A stretch of 5,611 nucleotides of DNA, taken from a bacterium. Its GTDB lineage: Bacteria > CAIJMQ01 > JAADFP01. The position numbers and the translations under genes are program-made. The stretch lies in assembly GCA_027021085.1 (NCBI GenBank), contig JALUVB010000285.1:1-5611 (forward strand), read 5' to 3'. How positions within the stretch are numbered: position 1 is the first letter of the stretch; every line of letters begins with the position of its first letter. The notes beneath the pieces are model-generated. The model made no database searches, had not been told where the DNA came from, and was given only the letters and a program-made list of their open reading frames with translations. Below, one piece after another: positions 4,822-5,611 of the stretch.

Positions 4822-5611
4822 ATGGATAATTCTCTCTTCTCTTTTTTGGTGTTTCCCGGGTTCCTGTTTATTGCCATTGTGGGGCTGCTCTTCGTGGGGA
4901 TAGACAGGAAGCTTTCTGCCAGGTTCCAGTGGAGGTTGGGGCCGCCTATCTGGCAGCCCTTCATAGACTTTATGAAATTGCTCAGCAAGGAAGTGGTTTT
5001 GCCAAGAAACGTAAATAAGGCAATGTTTTTCCTGTCACCCCTGATGGGGTTATCCGGGGTAATAGTTGCTTCCCTTCTGCTGTTCCGTGCTCCTCTTAAT
5101 CCGCATGGCGCATTTATGGGAGACATTGTTGTATTTATCTATTTGCTTCTTTTAATACCGCTTTCCGTTATATTGAGTGCCTCGTCTTCTGCTAACCCGC
5201 TTTCTTCTGTAGGTAGTTCGCGCGAGATAAAAATGGTTCTCTCTTACGAATTGCCTTTTATCCTGGCCATATTTACCGCTGTATTAAAGGTAGGGAGTTT
5301 GAAAATGGGCGACTTCTTGCTCTATCAGTCTCAGAGAGGGGCCCTGTTTCTTACCAGTCCCTCCTGTGTATTTGCCTTTGTTGCTGCCTTCCTGGTTATC
5401 CAGGCGAAATTAGCCCTGGCCCCTTTTGACATACCAGAGGCAGAAACAGAAATTATGGGTGGGACGCTTATTGAGTATTCTGGTCCGTTACTGGCTTTAT
5501 TTTACCTGGTAAAGGCCATACTCTACTTTACTCTTACTGCCTTCCTGGTATTTATTTTCTGGGGCGGGATTACTTTTACTGGATGGGGAGCGGTTCTCTC
5601 CCTGCTTAAAA
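4822..5611 (+). CDS. Complex I subunit 1 / NuoH-EchB-HycD family membrane subunit (3' end beyond the window)
   Basis: The reading frame is open from the ATG at 4822 to the window edge (263 codons plus one base), so the protein is incomplete only because the sequence stops. NuoH-family proteins form the membrane base of complex I and group 4 [NiFe] hydrogenases, coupling electron transfer in the peripheral arm to ion pumping. Matching blocks are DRKLSARFQWRLGPP (28-42) leading to QPFIDFMKLLSKE (45-57), SSREIKMVLSYELP (132-145), and APFDIPEAETEIMGG through EYSG (200-221), the conserved acidic loop near the quinone or coupling site. Hydrophobic segments lie near 10-26, 70-87, 101-119, 138-157, 183-199 and 222-248. 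The GSSRE variant resembles the hydrogenase-type (EchB/HycD) branch as much as classical NuoH. AAGGGA (4809-4814) is a well-spaced ribosome site, and the ATG directly follows the previous stop. Usual length is about 290-330, so most of the gene is present. Confidence 0.9.
   Translation, partial: MDNSLFSFLVFPGFLFIAIVGLLFVGIDRKLSARFQWRLGPPIWQPFIDFMKLLSKEVVLPRNVNKAMFFLSPLMGLSGVIVASLLLFRAPLNPHGAFMGDIVVFIYLLLLIPLSVILSASSSANPLSSVGSSREIKMVLSYELPFILAIFTAVLKVGSLKMGDFLLYQSQRGALFLTSPSCVFAFVAAFLVIQAKLALAPFDIPEAETEIMGGTLIEYSGPLLALFYLVKAILYFTLTAFLVFIFWGGITFTGWGAVLSLLK

Noticed and set aside
4818-5126. Minus-strand reading frame of 102 codons opposite the start of the NuoH-like gene
   Set aside because: The plus strand carries conserved NuoH-family motifs and a good ribosome site. 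The opposite frame shows no domain and no promoter.

Overview
The window looks like a chromosomal segment of an anaerobic bacterium. The evidence is a Rex NADH-sensing repressor, a type IV prepilin peptidase and an iron-sulfur-rich redox operon with no oxygen-linked enzymes. Base composition is slightly AT-rich by eye. No marker gene fixes the phylum, so any lineage assignment beyond 'anaerobic bacterium, possibly fermentative' would be a guess. All genes lie on the plus strand and are tightly packed. I see no RNA genes, insertion sequences, CRISPR array or long repeats.

Left block (1-1703): aroE (shikimate dehydrogenase) is followed 9 nt later by an A24 prepilin peptidase gene with a GTG start. 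The two are probably the end of a longer operon that began upstream of the window.

Centre (1704-1843): a 140-bp AT-rich gap is the only non-coding stretch of note. It carries a good sigma70-type promoter with an extended -10 element (1796-1824). The promoter is flanked by two inverted repeats that resemble Rex operators, centred 45 bp apart. One touches the -35 box. The other covers the expected transcription start, just before the rex start codon.

Right block (1844-5611): five overlapping or abutting genes form one transcription unit. They encode Rex; a two-cluster Fe-S protein of the sulfhydrogenase-beta/AsrA type; an FAD/NAD(P)-binding oxidoreductase with a 2Fe-2S site of the sulfhydrogenase-gamma/AsrB/PyrK type; a small protein with sixteen cysteines arranged for four [4Fe-4S] clusters; and a membrane subunit of the NuoH/EchB/HycD family, which runs off the window end.

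My reading is that the operon encodes a membrane-bound, ion-pumping redox complex. An NAD(P)H-handling module normally found on soluble group 3 [NiFe] hydrogenases or on sulfite reductase appears to be joined by a poly-ferredoxin subunit to a complex I/group 4 hydrogenase-type membrane arm. Rex would adjust its expression to the NADH/NAD+ ratio. The catalytic subunits (hydrogenase-like large and small subunits, antiporter-like subunits) are expected downstream but are not visible, so it stays open whether this is a true hydrogenase or an Ehr-like complex without a NiFe site.
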